Of a DNA stretch of 64,000 nt, positions 36,501-46,362 are shown in pieces (position 1 is the stretch's first letter; every line of letters starts with the position of its first letter). The DNA lies in contig NW_024881566.1 in the NCBI RefSeq assembly GCF_019059575.1, positions 248,001 to 312,000 of the forward strand, read 5' to 3'. The stretch is from Amphibalanus amphitrite (taxonomy: Eukaryota > Arthropoda > Thecostraca > Balanomorpha > Balanidae). The notes under the pieces are model-generated. The model did no database searches and was not told the origin of the DNA. It was given only the letters and a program-made list of their open reading frames with translations. The position numbers and the translations under genes were made by a program.

Positions 36501-37562
36501 CAGACTCACGGTGTGTTCCTGCTCCTGGTACTTTGCTGTCACAGTCATTTTCCCCACCACAGGGATAGGGGAACCCGCAAAGCCTGTCAGGGTCACATCT
36601 GTGGGCTCCAGGGTGGCCCCTCGGAACACCTCATCAAAGACATGCTTGGTCATGACAGTTTGGGCAGCCCCTGTGTCCACCTGCAAGCTGACAGGTTTGT
36701 CATTCAGCCACATCTTAACTTCATAGGGATTTGCACCCACATCATCCATGCTGTACAGTTCGTACATCCCATTGTTCGGTTTGGATGGTCCTTTTGGTTG
36801 CTTTTTTGGGGTAGCAGACTCGGATGCTCCCTGTTTGGTTCTGCACTTTTTTGCCACATGCCCCTTTAGGTTGCACTTGTAGCACACTGCATTTCGGAAT
36901 TTACATTGTGCTGCCTGGTGTGTGGTACCACCACAGCGATAGCAAGGGCCTGCACTTTGGTTCTCCCTCTTACTCGAATGGGCTTGTCCCCCAGTTCTTA
37001 CCATGTGCACTTCTGGTCCTGGGCCATGCAGATCTCTGGCTTGCTGGGCAGCTGACTCCATCCCCAGGGCGATCTCTCCTGCTCTTGAGAATGACAGCTC
37101 ATTGGGTTCTGCCAGCAACTTCTTTTGGATGGATGGATCCTTTAGCCCACAGACCAGCCTATCTCGTAGTGCCTGATCCAAGAAGTTGCCAAAATCACAG
37201 CTGCTTGACAGCTTTCGCAGTGCCAGCATGAAAGCCGCAATGTCCTCTCCATCACCCTGAGCTCTACTATGGAATCTGAATCTCTCCGCAATTACCAGTG
37301 GTTGCGGGCTCAGGTGCTTCTGCAGCACTGTTATCAACTCATCTAGTGTTTTCTCACTTGGTTTGGAGGGTGACACCAGATCTCTTACAATTCCATAAGT
37401 TTTCGGACCGATCACAGCCAGAAAGGCCTCTTTTTGCAAGTTTTCTTCCACTTTAGCCACTCTGAACGATAGCCGCAGGCGCTCCACATATGTCTCAAAA
37501 CTTTCTTGGGCCTCATTGAAGTGCCTCACTGCAGTTAAAAGAGCTCCTAGGTCTCCTGACAT
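33534..37562 (-). CDS. gag-pol: Gag-Pol polyprotein of the Gypsy element (K02A2.6-like)
   Basis: One frame of 1,342 codons encodes the full replication set of an LTR retrotransposon. The start is the ATG at 37,562: a TTG three codons earlier is open but follows an in-frame TAG. Domains in order are a gag region (residues 1-200), two CX2CX4HX4C zinc knuckles (about 207-240), an aspartic protease with DTGA (about 296), reverse transcriptase with YLDDILVAS, RNase H (SCDASSYGLGA, the VEREG glutamate, TDHQAL), an H2C2 integrase finger starting at HPG and ending SCCACQ, and an integrase DDE core (HLDFAE, VTDNGPSF, SASNGQVER). The C-terminus is Ser/Arg-rich without a chromodomain. No gag/pol frameshift is needed. 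The integrase and RT wording resembles the widespread 'K02A2.6-like' arthropod Gypsy proteins (family-level memory). All catalytic motifs look intact, so the copy may be active. Confidence 0.95.
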   Translation of the reverse strand: MSGDLGALLTAVRHFNEAQESFETYVERLRLSFRVAKVEENLQKEAFLAVIGPKTYGIVRDLVSPSKPSEKTLDELITVLQKHLSPQPLVIAERFRFHSRAQGDGEDIAAFMLALRKLSSSCDFGNFLDQALRDRLVCGLKDPSIQKKLLAEPNELSFSRAGEIALGMESAAQQARDLHGPGPEVHMVRTGGQAHSSKRENQSAGPCYRCGGTTHQAAQCKFRNAVCYKCNLKGHVAKKCRTKQGASESATPKKQPKGPSKPNNGMYELYSMDDVGANPYEVKMWLNDKPVSLQVDTGAAQTVMTKHVFDEVFRGATLEPTDVTLTGFAGSPIPVVGKMTVTAKYQEQEHTVSLLVVDVDSRRPNLMGRDWLKVFRLDWKSFATMNMVEKGDIQKQYPEVFLKGKGPIKSFKVEVKLKEGATPGFFKPRSVPYALRTKVTEELDRLVNEGILVPVTSSEWASPIVTVMKQDGTVRLCGDYKVTVNRWAEVGTYPLPTVQDLFAKIKGKVFSKLDLSQAYLQCELSEASKRLLVINTPRGLLQPQRLPYGVAQAPELFQKVMDQALQGLDGVLVYLDDILVASSSVEEHRRDLSQVMERLEKYNIHLNGAKCEMFKTELDYLGHRITADGIHPTEEKIQAIRNMKRPDDVKELQSMLGIINFYRRFLPNLSTQLQPLNQLLQKEARWNWTPACEKVFQQLKSALGEDDVLVHYDEEKPIKLSCDASSYGLGAVISHVMSDGSERPIAFASRTMTPTERNYAQVEREGLSIMFGLKKFHQYLYGRLFTLVTDHQALTSLLGPHTAVPPLAAARMQRWALMLAAYSYKIEYRRSDLHGNADALSRLVTNRDNIEDPDQMEEEPVFSVVEELPLTAQEIKEETRRDLTLGKVSEYVMSGWHDDITDDIQPFFTRREELSVEDGCLLWGRRVIIPPKFRQRLLQDLHQEHPGIGRMKALARSYLWWPGLDADIDAEVKSCCACQAVRQDPTAAPLIPWEWPERVWERVHLDFAEKGGQQFLLVVDGHSKWLEVFLMADIKTARTVEALRSLFARFGVPEVVVTDNGPSFTSSEFSDFLKRNGVKHKRTPPYHSASNGQVERCVRTLKENLLKNEVSGEKRTLRHQVDSFLFAYRNTPHTVTGKTPAELFLRRAPRTRLSLLKPNLKAQVEKMQEQQKASHDGKDMKLREFTARQPVFVRNCRSDQRVTWVPGIVLCRKGPHTYLCRVHGRVRFVHVNHLRHDPSRREEAHEETVGRPSPPPVLERRESAAEPDRSVTTRDSDRVYPDESATLDEGRTTDDNEAESSSRVEPARPSSLSLSPTPALRRSSRPKRAPQRLIEISALAFG

Positions 37563-37620
37563 CTTTTCCAAATTTGATGTCTACTGCAAATTCACAATTT
37601 ATCTCATTCTTCGTCGCCAG

Positions 37621-37754
37621 TGTAGTGGTTTGCGCCCTCCTGGCTAGACTCGTGGTTTCCACGCGAGTTGTTTATTATTCTCCCGCCAAAAGACAACGAC
37701 AATCTCGGCGCACTTGGCGACCTAAAATGCTGCAATATGCTGCAATACAGTACA
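37621..37754 (-). repeat. 5' LTR of the Gypsy element
   Basis: 134 bp, identical to the copy at 33,314-33,447. It lies upstream of the coding region on the minus strand. No clear TATA box is seen in it. Confidence 0.95.
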
Positions 37755-38607
37755 TATGTGTTTGTATGTCTGTGTGTGTCTGTGTGTACTGATGTGTGCA
37801 CCGATTGTTTTTGGGTCCATATTACCTGAAATCATGATCTGAGAAGCTTTTACCAAAAATGCAGTCAAAAATCTTCACAAAAAGTAAATTCAGCTTGCCT
37901 AAAACGCAATTATCTTAGATGACCTAGGTTGACCTTGACCCTGACCTTGACCCCTGTACATCGTCGAACAACATGTTCCATGATAGGTGGGAAGTAAGAC
38001 TGGCAAAAAAGGCCGAAATCAGGGTGTCAAAAGCTCACAAGGCCCATGGCAAACGCAAGATGTTGAGAATTGGCCATTTGGGTCATGACATGACCTAAAA
38101 AACAAGGTCATATCTCCGAAACAAAAAATCACAGAAACTTGAAATTTTCAGTGGACATCAAGAAAGGATAGAGGAGCAGCTATACGAAAAATCAGCCTTC
38201 TAGCTATAAAAATGTTGAGTGCAGAGCAGAAAGACTACCTGGGGGGGGGGTGGCAACCCCCCCCCCCCATGTGCGGGCGAGGGTTAAACACTATAAAACA
38301 TTTTTAGTAGGCTAGGTACCTATCATATACCTAACCTTTCCTGAGTAATGTATGAATTACCAAAAAGTTGGCTCCTGGCATGAGTTGGCATCCCCCCCCC
38401 CCCAAAAAAAAAACGCAGATCTGGATCCGTCAGTGTGCCTATTGAAACCTTATTAAGTGTTCAGCTCGACGATACGGATCGACTTGTACGCAAAGTGACC
38501 TTTTCGGTCAGCTCGTGATCTCGACCATGATGTCAAATTTTCAAATGAACTTTTCTGGGTAACATTATAGTTCATTTGACTTGGCTCGACTAGACAAACA
38601 CGATTAG

Positions 38608-39567
38608 TTAACCCGCGCCATGCTGGGGGAGACGCTTTCGCGCCCCCCCCCCCCCGCCCCCCCCCCTCAGGTTTTTCACGAATATCTTAAAAAACGGCGG
38701 CGCTGCAGGCCGCTGTTTTTGGCACACCTGTTTATACATCTTTTCCGCACATGTAAAAATTTCAGACCCAGGTCATTCAAGGCCAGGTCATCAGGGACCT
38801 CATAGAAAGTTTCAATAGGTATACCATAGCTACACCGACTGACACGGGTGGAGAATGTTTGAAAAAGTTACCCCGGCCGGCGACCGAAAGTCAGAAAGAC
38901 GATGATGGTCAAATATTTGTCAACGGTTATCAACAAACCCCTATTCTGTGGCATAGAATAATGGATGTCTGCCGTTTGTACGTTTTTAGGGAAAACTGCT
39001 GCACGCAGGTGCGGAAGATTTCGTAATTGTAACTACAATTTTGCAACACTCCTTAAAATTTCGGACGCATGTCACCTAGTGATAGGTCAGGTCATCAGGT
39101 CAAATTTGCTGGATGGTCGTGCTAAAAATGCCATCATGCCCTTTGCAAAGCTTATTCCGTGGAAGTTGCAACCTTCCCATACAAAACAAAATGTCAAATA
39201 TGACCGTTTTGACCCTCTTATTGATTTGAGCTCGCACCTGAAATATTATTCGCGACCGAGCCTTAAACGAGTAATCGAATGTTTTGATTGCAGTGTTTAA
39301 GCTCCGTTATGTTCATGAAGTGTGAGAAAAGTTGTCGGAGAACGCTAAAATCAGAAAAATTTGTCTTTTGATGTTCTATGGTGATTTTATAATTGAGCTT
39401 GCCTAAAACATGACCAGATTTCTCTGATCACGTTTGTCGCTCTTTCAAACGTCGTTCCGCTTCTCGCCTCGTAGCCCAGTAGCCGAGTTAAAAGAAGCGT
39501 GAAAAGCCCACCTCTCGAGTCTCGACTCAACGTGTTACGATAAGGCCATCACCCTGGCGCGGGTTAA
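38608..39567. mobile_element. TTAA-flanked AGGTCA-rich element (CCCGCGCC ends)
   Basis: Starts TTAACCCGCGCC (38,608) and ends GGCGCGGGTTAA (39,567), about 960 bp. The interior matches the 42,017-43,178 element (GGCACACCTGTTTATACATC near the left end; the CGTAGCCCAGTAGCCGAGT-like block near the right). Its right TTAA (39,564-39,567) is also the left TTAA of the next element, so one inserted exactly into the other's target duplication. Confidence 0.75.
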
Positions 39568-40484
39568 CCCTCGCCCGCACATGCCATTTTCCCATCCTAG
39601 AACGCACATGGGGGGGGTGGTTGCCACCCCCCCCCCGCGCCATTTCGTTCCTGTTGGAGATAGAGCTTAGCGGTAAAGACCAAAAAGATTCTTTGGGAAG
39701 AGACGAATCCAATGATACCCAGTTTTACCTTCTCAGGTCAGTCATTGACCTTCCAGGTCAGGTCAAACTAAAAAATGTTGCTGTTTTGGGTCACCGTTGG
39801 ATATCAAGTGCGCTGCTTATCAAATACCGATGACGATGCTGTTTTCTGGTGCCAAGCCAGCTAGAACCTCATTGTCACACTACCCGACCAGAATTTTGCT
39901 GCTGAGGTCATTTCAGGTCAAGTTAGGTCAAGGTCAATTATATGTGTTTGTATGTCTGTGTGTGTCTGTGTGTATACTGATGTGTGCACCGATTGTTTTT
40001 GGGTCCATATTACATGAAATCATGATCTGAGAAGCTTTTACCAAAAATGCAGTCAAAAAACATCACAAAAAGTAAATTCAGCTTGCCTAAAACGCAATTA
40101 TCTTAGATGACCTAGGTTGACCTTGACCCTGACCTTGACCCCTGTACATCGTCGAACAACATGTTCCATGATAGGTGGGAGGTAAGACTGGCAAAAAAGG
40201 CCGAAATCAGGGTGTCAAAAGCTCACAAGGCCCATGGCAGGCGCAAGATGTTGAGAATTGGCCATTTGGGTCATGACATGACCTGAAAAACAAGGTCATA
40301 TCTCCGAAACCAAAAATCACAGAAACTTGAAATTTTCAGTGGACCTCAAGAAAGGATAGAGGAGCAGCTATACGAAAAATCAGCCTTCTAGCTCTAAAAA
40401 TGTTGAGTGCAGAGCAGAAAGACTACCTGGGGGGGGGGGGGGGGTGGCAACCACCCCCCCCCCCCATGTGCGGGCGAGGGTTAA
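39564..40484. mobile_element. TTAA-flanked MITE, copy 2 (empty-site copy)
   Basis: 921 bp between TTAA (39,564) and TTAA (40,484), with the same TTAACCCTCGCCCGCACATG ends as copy 1. It is nearly identical to 32,931-33,313 plus 37,755-38,287 and differs mainly in G/C-run lengths and a few substitutions. It preserves the uninterrupted Gypsy target site: TATGT once, at 39,941-39,945. Confidence 0.85.
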
Positions 40485-40794
40485 GTTGGGGGAGCCTTGA
40501 GCCCCAGCAGCTCGCCCTTCTATCTCACTGATATTACCCTCGTCCTCGTCCTGTCTTGTGATGTTATTACAGTGCCATCTTACGATAACGGCCCTTAAAT
40601 ATGATTTACTTCTGTTTGATGAAACATGTCGGGCTCCGCGATGAAAAGACTTAAAAACATAGAAGCTCCAAAATGAAAATAAAGTACATTTTCAAGAACT
40701 TTTCAAGGTAGATAAGAATAATGAGAGACGCTTTTATAGATGGCAGTTTTTTTCGTATGGAGACAGCTTTTAGGATTTACAAAAGTGGCAAAAG

Positions 40795-41808
40795 TTACCC
40801 CGGCCGCGCCGGGGTCGGCTGAAAGTTACCCCGGCCACGGCCGGGGTGGCCGGGGCAGGTTCTCCACCCATGCCGACTGACCGACCGCTTTGAAACTTTC
40901 AGTGCTTGATAAGAGCAACAGTATATGCAAAATTATTGTCTCGGAACTTTGATATCGATGACCTAAGGTCAGGTCAATTTTGCGACTTTCCCATTAGGTA
41001 CCTATATGTCAATGGGAGAAAATTGAAATGCGCCTGTCTTGGACGAACGTCATTCTAAACACTCATAAACATCGTTTTACATGTGAACATGAACCACTGA
41101 ATCGGAAAATTGCATCCGTGACCGTGACCACTCCTGTTGGTGTCCCTAAGGTCATCTCAAGTCACGGCAGGTCTCCAGCAGTTTTTTTTTTTTTACAATA
41201 ACCTTTGATAGAGACAATCTAGAGCAATGGAGACACCTCAGATGTGTTCATCTCGACGATACCGATCGACTGATATGCAACATGACCTTTTTGGTCACGT
41301 CATGACCTTGACCTGAGGTCAAATTTTGAAAAAAAGATCTTTAAGGTCAAATTACCTATAGTTCATTCGTCGCGTCTTAAGAGAGAAACACGATGCTCAC
41401 AAAATTAATGTCGAGACTATATCTTGAGTCAAAAATCATTGAAAAAAACGTTTTTCGTAAAAACGGCTATCTTTGAATTTTTTCCTCTGTAGGCTAAACC
41501 GTTGACCTAAGATCATGCGTTTTTCCGCGGGCTGTAGTTCTATTGGTTCCCGAGTTAGGTGTGCGTTGGGTGATTGGAGAAATGTTGGAATAGGCAATAT
41601 TTTACCTTTGATGACCTCTGGTGACCTGACCTTTGACCCGGCCTAAAAAATGTACAAAGTGCCCTGTTTTTTGGACGCTATTTCGATCGCAGCTTACTGC
41701 GTGTCGCTACGTGGCCAAGGAGCCGAGTTGGTGGTGTGGGGGGCGTGAAAACGCCCCCTCCCCCAGCACGACACGGAAAACTTAGGCCACCAGCACGGCG
41801 TGGGTTGA
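40795..41808 (+). mobile_element. Degenerate TTAA-family AGGTCA-rich element
   Basis: Colinear with the 42,017-43,178 element from the GAAACTTTCAG block to the right-end block CGTGTCGCTACGTGGCC (about 41,700) and the GGCGTGGGTTGA end, where TTGA probably derives from TTAA. The left end is rearranged into two GTTACCCCGGCC palindromic stretches (40,795-40,860). No coding capacity. Confidence 0.55.
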
Positions 41809-42016
41809 GCCCCCTCCCCCTCCCCTATCAATAGTCATCAGCTTGTCTTCATCGAAAATCGGCGCCGTCACGCCAAGCGTGGTTACAGTACTCCTATTCC
41901 AATAGCCAAGCCCCAATGACATTGCACTTCAGTCAGCTGCTAAGCTAATATGTCTTCTAAGAGATGGCGCTGTGAGCGGGCGCCTGCAGGTAGGCTGTAC
42001 CGCACGGCGTATCTCA

Positions 42017-43178
42017 CTAACCCGCGCTGGGCCTGGGGATGTGTTTGAATTGAACACCTTGCGGTTTTTTTACAGATATCTCAGAAGCGCGCCGCCGTTT
42101 TTAGCACACCTGTTCATGCATCTTTTCTGCATATGTTGTGAAAAATTCAGACCCAAGGCTCTCAAGGCCAGGTCACGTCAAGTGACCTCACCTCAGAAAA
42201 AGTTTGAATCCTATTCTCGTCATAGCTACGCCGACTGAATGATGACCTTGAAACTTTCAGCGATTGATGAGAGCAACAGTATGTACAAAATGTATACCTC
42301 GAAATTTTTATATCGGTGACCTAACGTTAGGTCAGTTTTGCGATTATACCTAAGTCAATGGGAGAAAATTGAAAAGAGCCGCTTTTGGGCGAACGTCATT
42401 CCAAACACTCGCCAACATCAAGTTAAAGGTAAACTTGGCAAGCTGAATCACAAAATAGCACCCGTGACCTCTCTTTGTGTCCCTGAGTTCATATCAGGTC
42501 ATGAAAGGTCCCCAGCAGTTTTTTGACAATAACTCTTGATAGAGACATGCTATAGAGCGATGAAAGCACCTCAGATGAGTTCCTCTCGACGACGATACGG
42601 ATCGACTGATATGCAACATGATCTTTTCCCGTCAGGTCATGACCTTGACCGAGGGTCAAATTTTCAAAATGACCTTTAAAGGTCAAATTACAGTTCATTC
42701 GTCGCGTATCGACGAGAGGAACACGATGCTGGCAAAATAAATGTCGTCAATGTATTGAGTCAAAAGTCATTGCAGAAAAACGTTTTTCATAAAATCTGCT
42801 ATTTTGGAAGTTTTTGCCCTCTGGCTGAAGGCTAAGCCGTTGACCTGAGGTCAAATCGGAGAACACTCAGAAAGGTCTGTAAAAGGGCTATCGAATGCGC
42901 TTTTCCGCGGCGCTGTAGCCAATTGATTCCCGAGTTAGCTGTCGGCAGTTTCCAAAACTGTTAAAATGGTCTAAATTTGAGCTTTGATGACCTCTGGGGT
43001 CGACCTTTGACCTGACTCAAAACACGACCGAAGTGTTCCCGTCATTATTTTTGACGCTCTTTCGAATGCCGCCTACCGCGTGTCGCTACGTGGCCCAGGA
43101 GCCGAGTAGACGAGGGCGTTCAGACCCCCCCCCCGGCCCGGCGCGGAAGTCACGGAGCACCGGCCCGGCGCGGGCTAA
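42017..43178 (+). mobile_element. AGGTCA-rich element with CTAA/CTAA borders
   Basis: Left end CTAACCCGCGCTGGGCC and right end GGCCCGGCGCGGGCTAA are inverted, giving 1,162 bp. Both borders read CTAA instead of TTAA. This is the most complete member of the family in the window. Several direct and inverted AGGTCA hexamers are spaced along it. No open frame of interest. Confidence 0.7.
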
Positions 43179-43920
43179 TGCTGGTGGTCGACGGACTCAA
43201 AGCGGCGGGCGAATATAAGGGCCTATGCAGCCGGACAGGCACGAATATGGATGAAATAGGGCGAGTCCTACCGTAACGCGAGGGATTTTTGTGCTTGACA
43301 GTTGAATCAATTGATCTCATGTCGATTGGATGTTTAATCACTGTTAATTCACCGAAATATTGAGCCCGTTGCACTTATGTATCGACCGTTCAGGACTCAG
43401 GTAGCATTACCTAATTCACGGCAAAGAAGCTCATTCCATGGATGACTTTGTTACATTTAGTAGAGGACCTATGATCTCAATTCTGGGAGGACCGATCCTA
43501 GCACTCAAAACGGCGCTATCAGTGCCCGAGAATGCCCAGCTCTGTTGAGTTGGGCAGCTCCCAAATCTGAGTTGAGAGACTCATTCCTGGATTGAAACTT
43601 TAAGAATACTTTCTAGATTGAGACAACCTGCGCAATGCGCATGACTGGGGAGGGGGGGGGGAGGGCTTTGCAAAGCCCTCCCGTTTTCTGCGATATCTTC
43701 AAAACCGCTAAACCTATCAACACAAAACTTGTATTACCATGGGGTACATTAATTTGACACGTTTGGTCCAAAGGAAAGGCTGTTACTTACTATAGGGTTC
43801 CCGGGTTTGATATAAGATTGCTGTGATGTTTGGACGATTTTGATGCAAAACATGGGCTTACGCGTTACGGCAATCGCTCTCAAAAACCCAGTTTTTCAGC
43901 AAGAAACATTTCTTTCAGGG
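43179..43920. other. Intergenic DNA, no gene recognised
   Basis: Ordinary-looking unique sequence apart from a GGGAGGGCTTTGCAAAGCCCTCCC hairpin (24 bp; centre near 43,672) with an adjoining G-run. Confidence 0.45.
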
Positions 43921-43924
43921 TTGT

Positions 43925-44935
43925 GCTTGACTCATGAGTCGAGTCAGAAATTGGACTCAACTCTGACTCAAATGAGTCAGATTTGAGTCGAGTCGGATAA
44001 AAGGTTGAGCTGTTGAGTTGAGTCAGAGTTGAGTCGGACAAAAATATTAAAGGGACCCTCCCACCTTAACATTAGTTTTGAGTTGAGATAGCCAAGTTTG
44101 CGGCCAGGCTCAGAAACCACCATTTATCCTGGTCGCAACCCCCGCAGCTTTATGGTGTTCAAGAAATTTCTTCCCTTTACTTGCAGGGTGGGACCAGCGT
44201 GGTCCCTATCTCTTAACCATTACGGGAATCTGATGACGTCATCAGGCTTTCGAACGTCCGTTAAATGTTTGACTAAAACGTTTTGTAGCACGCGGTGGTA
44301 TATGCTGCTTTGCGCGCAACAAATGCCGCACTTTCAAATAAAGTCGCTAGGAACAGCGGAGATCCCAAAAAGTAAACAAAAGTAAAAGTCTAATATCTTG
44401 AAAACCGGTGAATATTTTTCGATGAAATTTGGTAGATATTCGTTTTTGCTCTTTCTGAACCGAGCGACATCACTTTCATGCCAATTCATTAACTTTTTTG
44501 AAGGTGGGAGGGTCCCTTTAAGGTGTTGAGTTGAGTCAGAGTTGAGTCAGTAAAATAACTTTTGACATTGAGTTGAGTCAAGAACATTTAGGAACATGAG
44601 TCAGCTGACTCAACTTTTTAGAAACAATATATAGTATAAGTTTTTCATTCTCCCCCCGCTTAACAACTTACGCCTGGCCCTGCTGCCGGATTTTTTCAGC
44701 CCCCCCCCCCCCGCTCAACAACTTTTTTATCTGAGTCAATTTTGAGTCAACACACTTGACTCAACAAAAAATTTGAGTCAAGTTTGAGTCAACTCATATT
44801 TTCATTGAGCCGCTTGAGTCATGAGTCGAGTCAAGGGCAAAAATCAGCTCCTTGTTTGAGTCAGAGTTGAGTCAGGGCATTCTGAAGTTGAATGATGAGT
44901 CGAGTCGGCAAATTTTTTTGAGTCGAGCACAACTC
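43925..44935. repeat. GAGTC/GACTC-rich decayed satellite-like region
   Basis: Dozens of GAGTCRAGTT, GAGTTGAGTC and complementary GACTCAACT words in both orientations fill both sides of a 467-bp MITE. The words are irregularly spaced, so this is either an old satellite or the low-complexity ends of a transposon. Many words read as AP-1-like TGAGTCA. Confidence 0.6.
44051..44517. mobile_element. 467-bp TTAA-flanked MITE
   Basis: The ends AGGGACCCTCCCACCTT and AAGGTGGGAGGGTCCCT are inverted. TTAA borders both sides (44,047-44,050; 44,518-44,521). The element split the GAGTC-rich region. The 95-codon frame inside has no known domain. Confidence 0.8.
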
Positions 44936-45125
44936 TGATTTCTTTGCATGTGATATGACAAAATACACAGGGCTATCTTAAGCACTGGCTCTGGTTTTCA
45001 TTTTTATAATTTTATATATTATACATCTACAATCTCAATCTTTAGGTATATTTTTGCAATTATCTTAAAGTTTTTGACTTTTTCGTTTACCTTTCGTTCA
45101 GAGCTGCTGCAAGGAGCATGATAGA

Positions 45126-45420
45126 TGTAGGAAGTATCATTAGAATATATGACCTTCTCCTCGGAAAATGACAAAATGAATGAAAATGATTATTTATTGA
45201 TGAATTGATGATATTTCGGTCGCAGACCTTCGTCTAAATCGAATTCGATCTAAATCGAATATTTCGGTCGCAGACCTTCTTCAGAATTTGATCTAAATCG
45301 AATTCGATTTAGAAGAAGGTTTGCGACCGAAATATTATCAATTCATCAATAAATATTTATTTTCATTCATTTTGTTATTTTCCGAGGAGAAGGTCATATA
45401 TTCTAATGATACTTTCTACA
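45126..45420. repeat. Long hairpin / foldback element
   Basis: Arms of about 120 bp (45,126-45,246 and 45,297-45,420) are reverse complements with few mismatches. The loop contains a second copy of the ATATTTCGGTCGCAGACCTT word. TCTAAATCGAATTCGAT repeats lie around the loop. Confidence 0.75.
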
Positions 45421-45773
45421 TTTTTGACTTTTTGACAAAAAAGTTGGACGATATGCAATAGAACACATACCTACCATTGACCCACCGTAGAAAGTTTTTT
45501 ATTTCCTCAAAACTCTTCAAAAAATCCCGAGCTAGTTATCCGCTTTTACATTTTGTCGTCAATTGTTCAGTGTTCACCGTTATCAATAATTCAAATGCAG
45601 TTTCCAGTACATTTTCGACCTTGTTTACTAAAAAGAAATAGCGCCACCATGTTTCTAAGCCCAAACTGCATCTGATGGGCGCATTCCAGTTGAAAAGAAT
45701 TGAACTAAAAAAATGACCCTTTTGGCCAGGGTTTGGTGTTTCGCATAGTTGTTCATGAACACTTTGGGAACGC

Positions 45774-45931
45774 TTGTTTGTTTGTTTGTTGTGTGTTTGT
45801 TTGTTTGTTTGTTTGTTTGTTTGTTGTTTTTTTTGTTTGTTTGTTTGTTTGTTTGTTTGTTTGCTTGCTTGTTTGTTTGTTTGCTTGTTTGTTTGTTTGT
45901 TTGTTTGTTTGTTTGTTTGTTTGTTTGTTTG
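45774..45931. repeat. (GTTT)n microsatellite
   Basis: Tetranucleotide repeat with a few GCTT and GTTG interruptions. Confidence 0.95.
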
Positions 45932-46362
45932 ATATATTACAAATTCCTTCACTTAAGGTCACATGTTCACGAGCTGAATTCTCTGTTCACTAACAGTTCG
46001 TGAACGTCATGAACAAGTCATCATTTCTGATATCCTTTGCGTTATTTTTCTCATACAGCAAGCAAAAATTCGCGACCATTTTCGCGTTATATTTCAGTGA
46101 TCTTTTCATCACGGCTAAATTCACGCGGCATCAGCTCTCCCCAGTGCAACCGATGGCGTTAAAACCCGAATAGCTTAAGTGTTATTCACATCATCCAGTT
46201 ACATGAGCTTTATCCATGACGGAAGTTCATTTTACTTTTGTAGTGTTGGTTTTATTTCAGACAAACGGTTAGGTAGAGCTCGACGTATCGTACTTTTATT
46301 TCTGTTAATTTACAACGGTCCCATGAAGCAGTCACCCCTTCCAACCACATCGTGGCGTTTTA

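Larger units (their letters stand above)
33314..37754 (-). mobile_element. Intact Ty3/Gypsy LTR retrotransposon (4,441 bp)
   Basis: Two 134-bp LTRs that I find identical base for base bound a single uninterrupted gag-pol frame. The target duplication TATGT is at 33,309-33,313 and 37,755-37,759. On the coding (minus) strand the 5' LTR is followed after one base by TGGCGACGAAGAATGAG, a primer-binding-site candidate. The 3' LTR is preceded by the polypurine tract GAGGGGGAAAG (about 33,448-33,460). Identical LTRs, open frame and perfect duplication mean a recent insertion. It landed in a TTAA-flanked MITE whose empty counterpart lies at 39,941-39,945. Confidence 0.95.
32931..38287. mobile_element. 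TTAA-flanked MITE, copy 1, split by a Gypsy insertion
   Basis: The inverted ends TTAACCCTCGCCCGCACATG (32,931) and its complement ending at 38,287 include TTAA at both outer borders. Next to each end is a G7-10/C8-12 hairpin around TGGTTGCCA. Without the Gypsy element the copy is about 0.91 kb and nearly identical to 39,564-40,484. The interior carries many AGGTCA/TGACCT hexamers and a TG microsatellite. TTAA targets and CCC-starting ends fit a piggyBac-like mobiliser (inference). Confidence 0.8.
32516..38607 (+). mobile_element. Split AGGTCA-rich TTAA-family element (host of later insertions)
   Basis: Segments 32,516-32,930 and 38,288-38,607 are colinear with the left and middle parts of the related element at 42,017-43,178. 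Shared features are a GAAACTT-type block, an AGGTCAGGTCAATTTTGC block and a GATCGACT...TTTGACCT block. The sequence breaks at a TTAA where another element entered (32,931-38,287) and stops again at the TTAA (38,608) where a third begins. Its final third is missing, so this copy is truncated. No gene inside. Confidence 0.6.

Noticed and set aside
44098-44385. 95-codon frame inside the 467-bp TTAA MITE
   Set aside because: It lies wholly in a non-autonomous element with no transposase motif.
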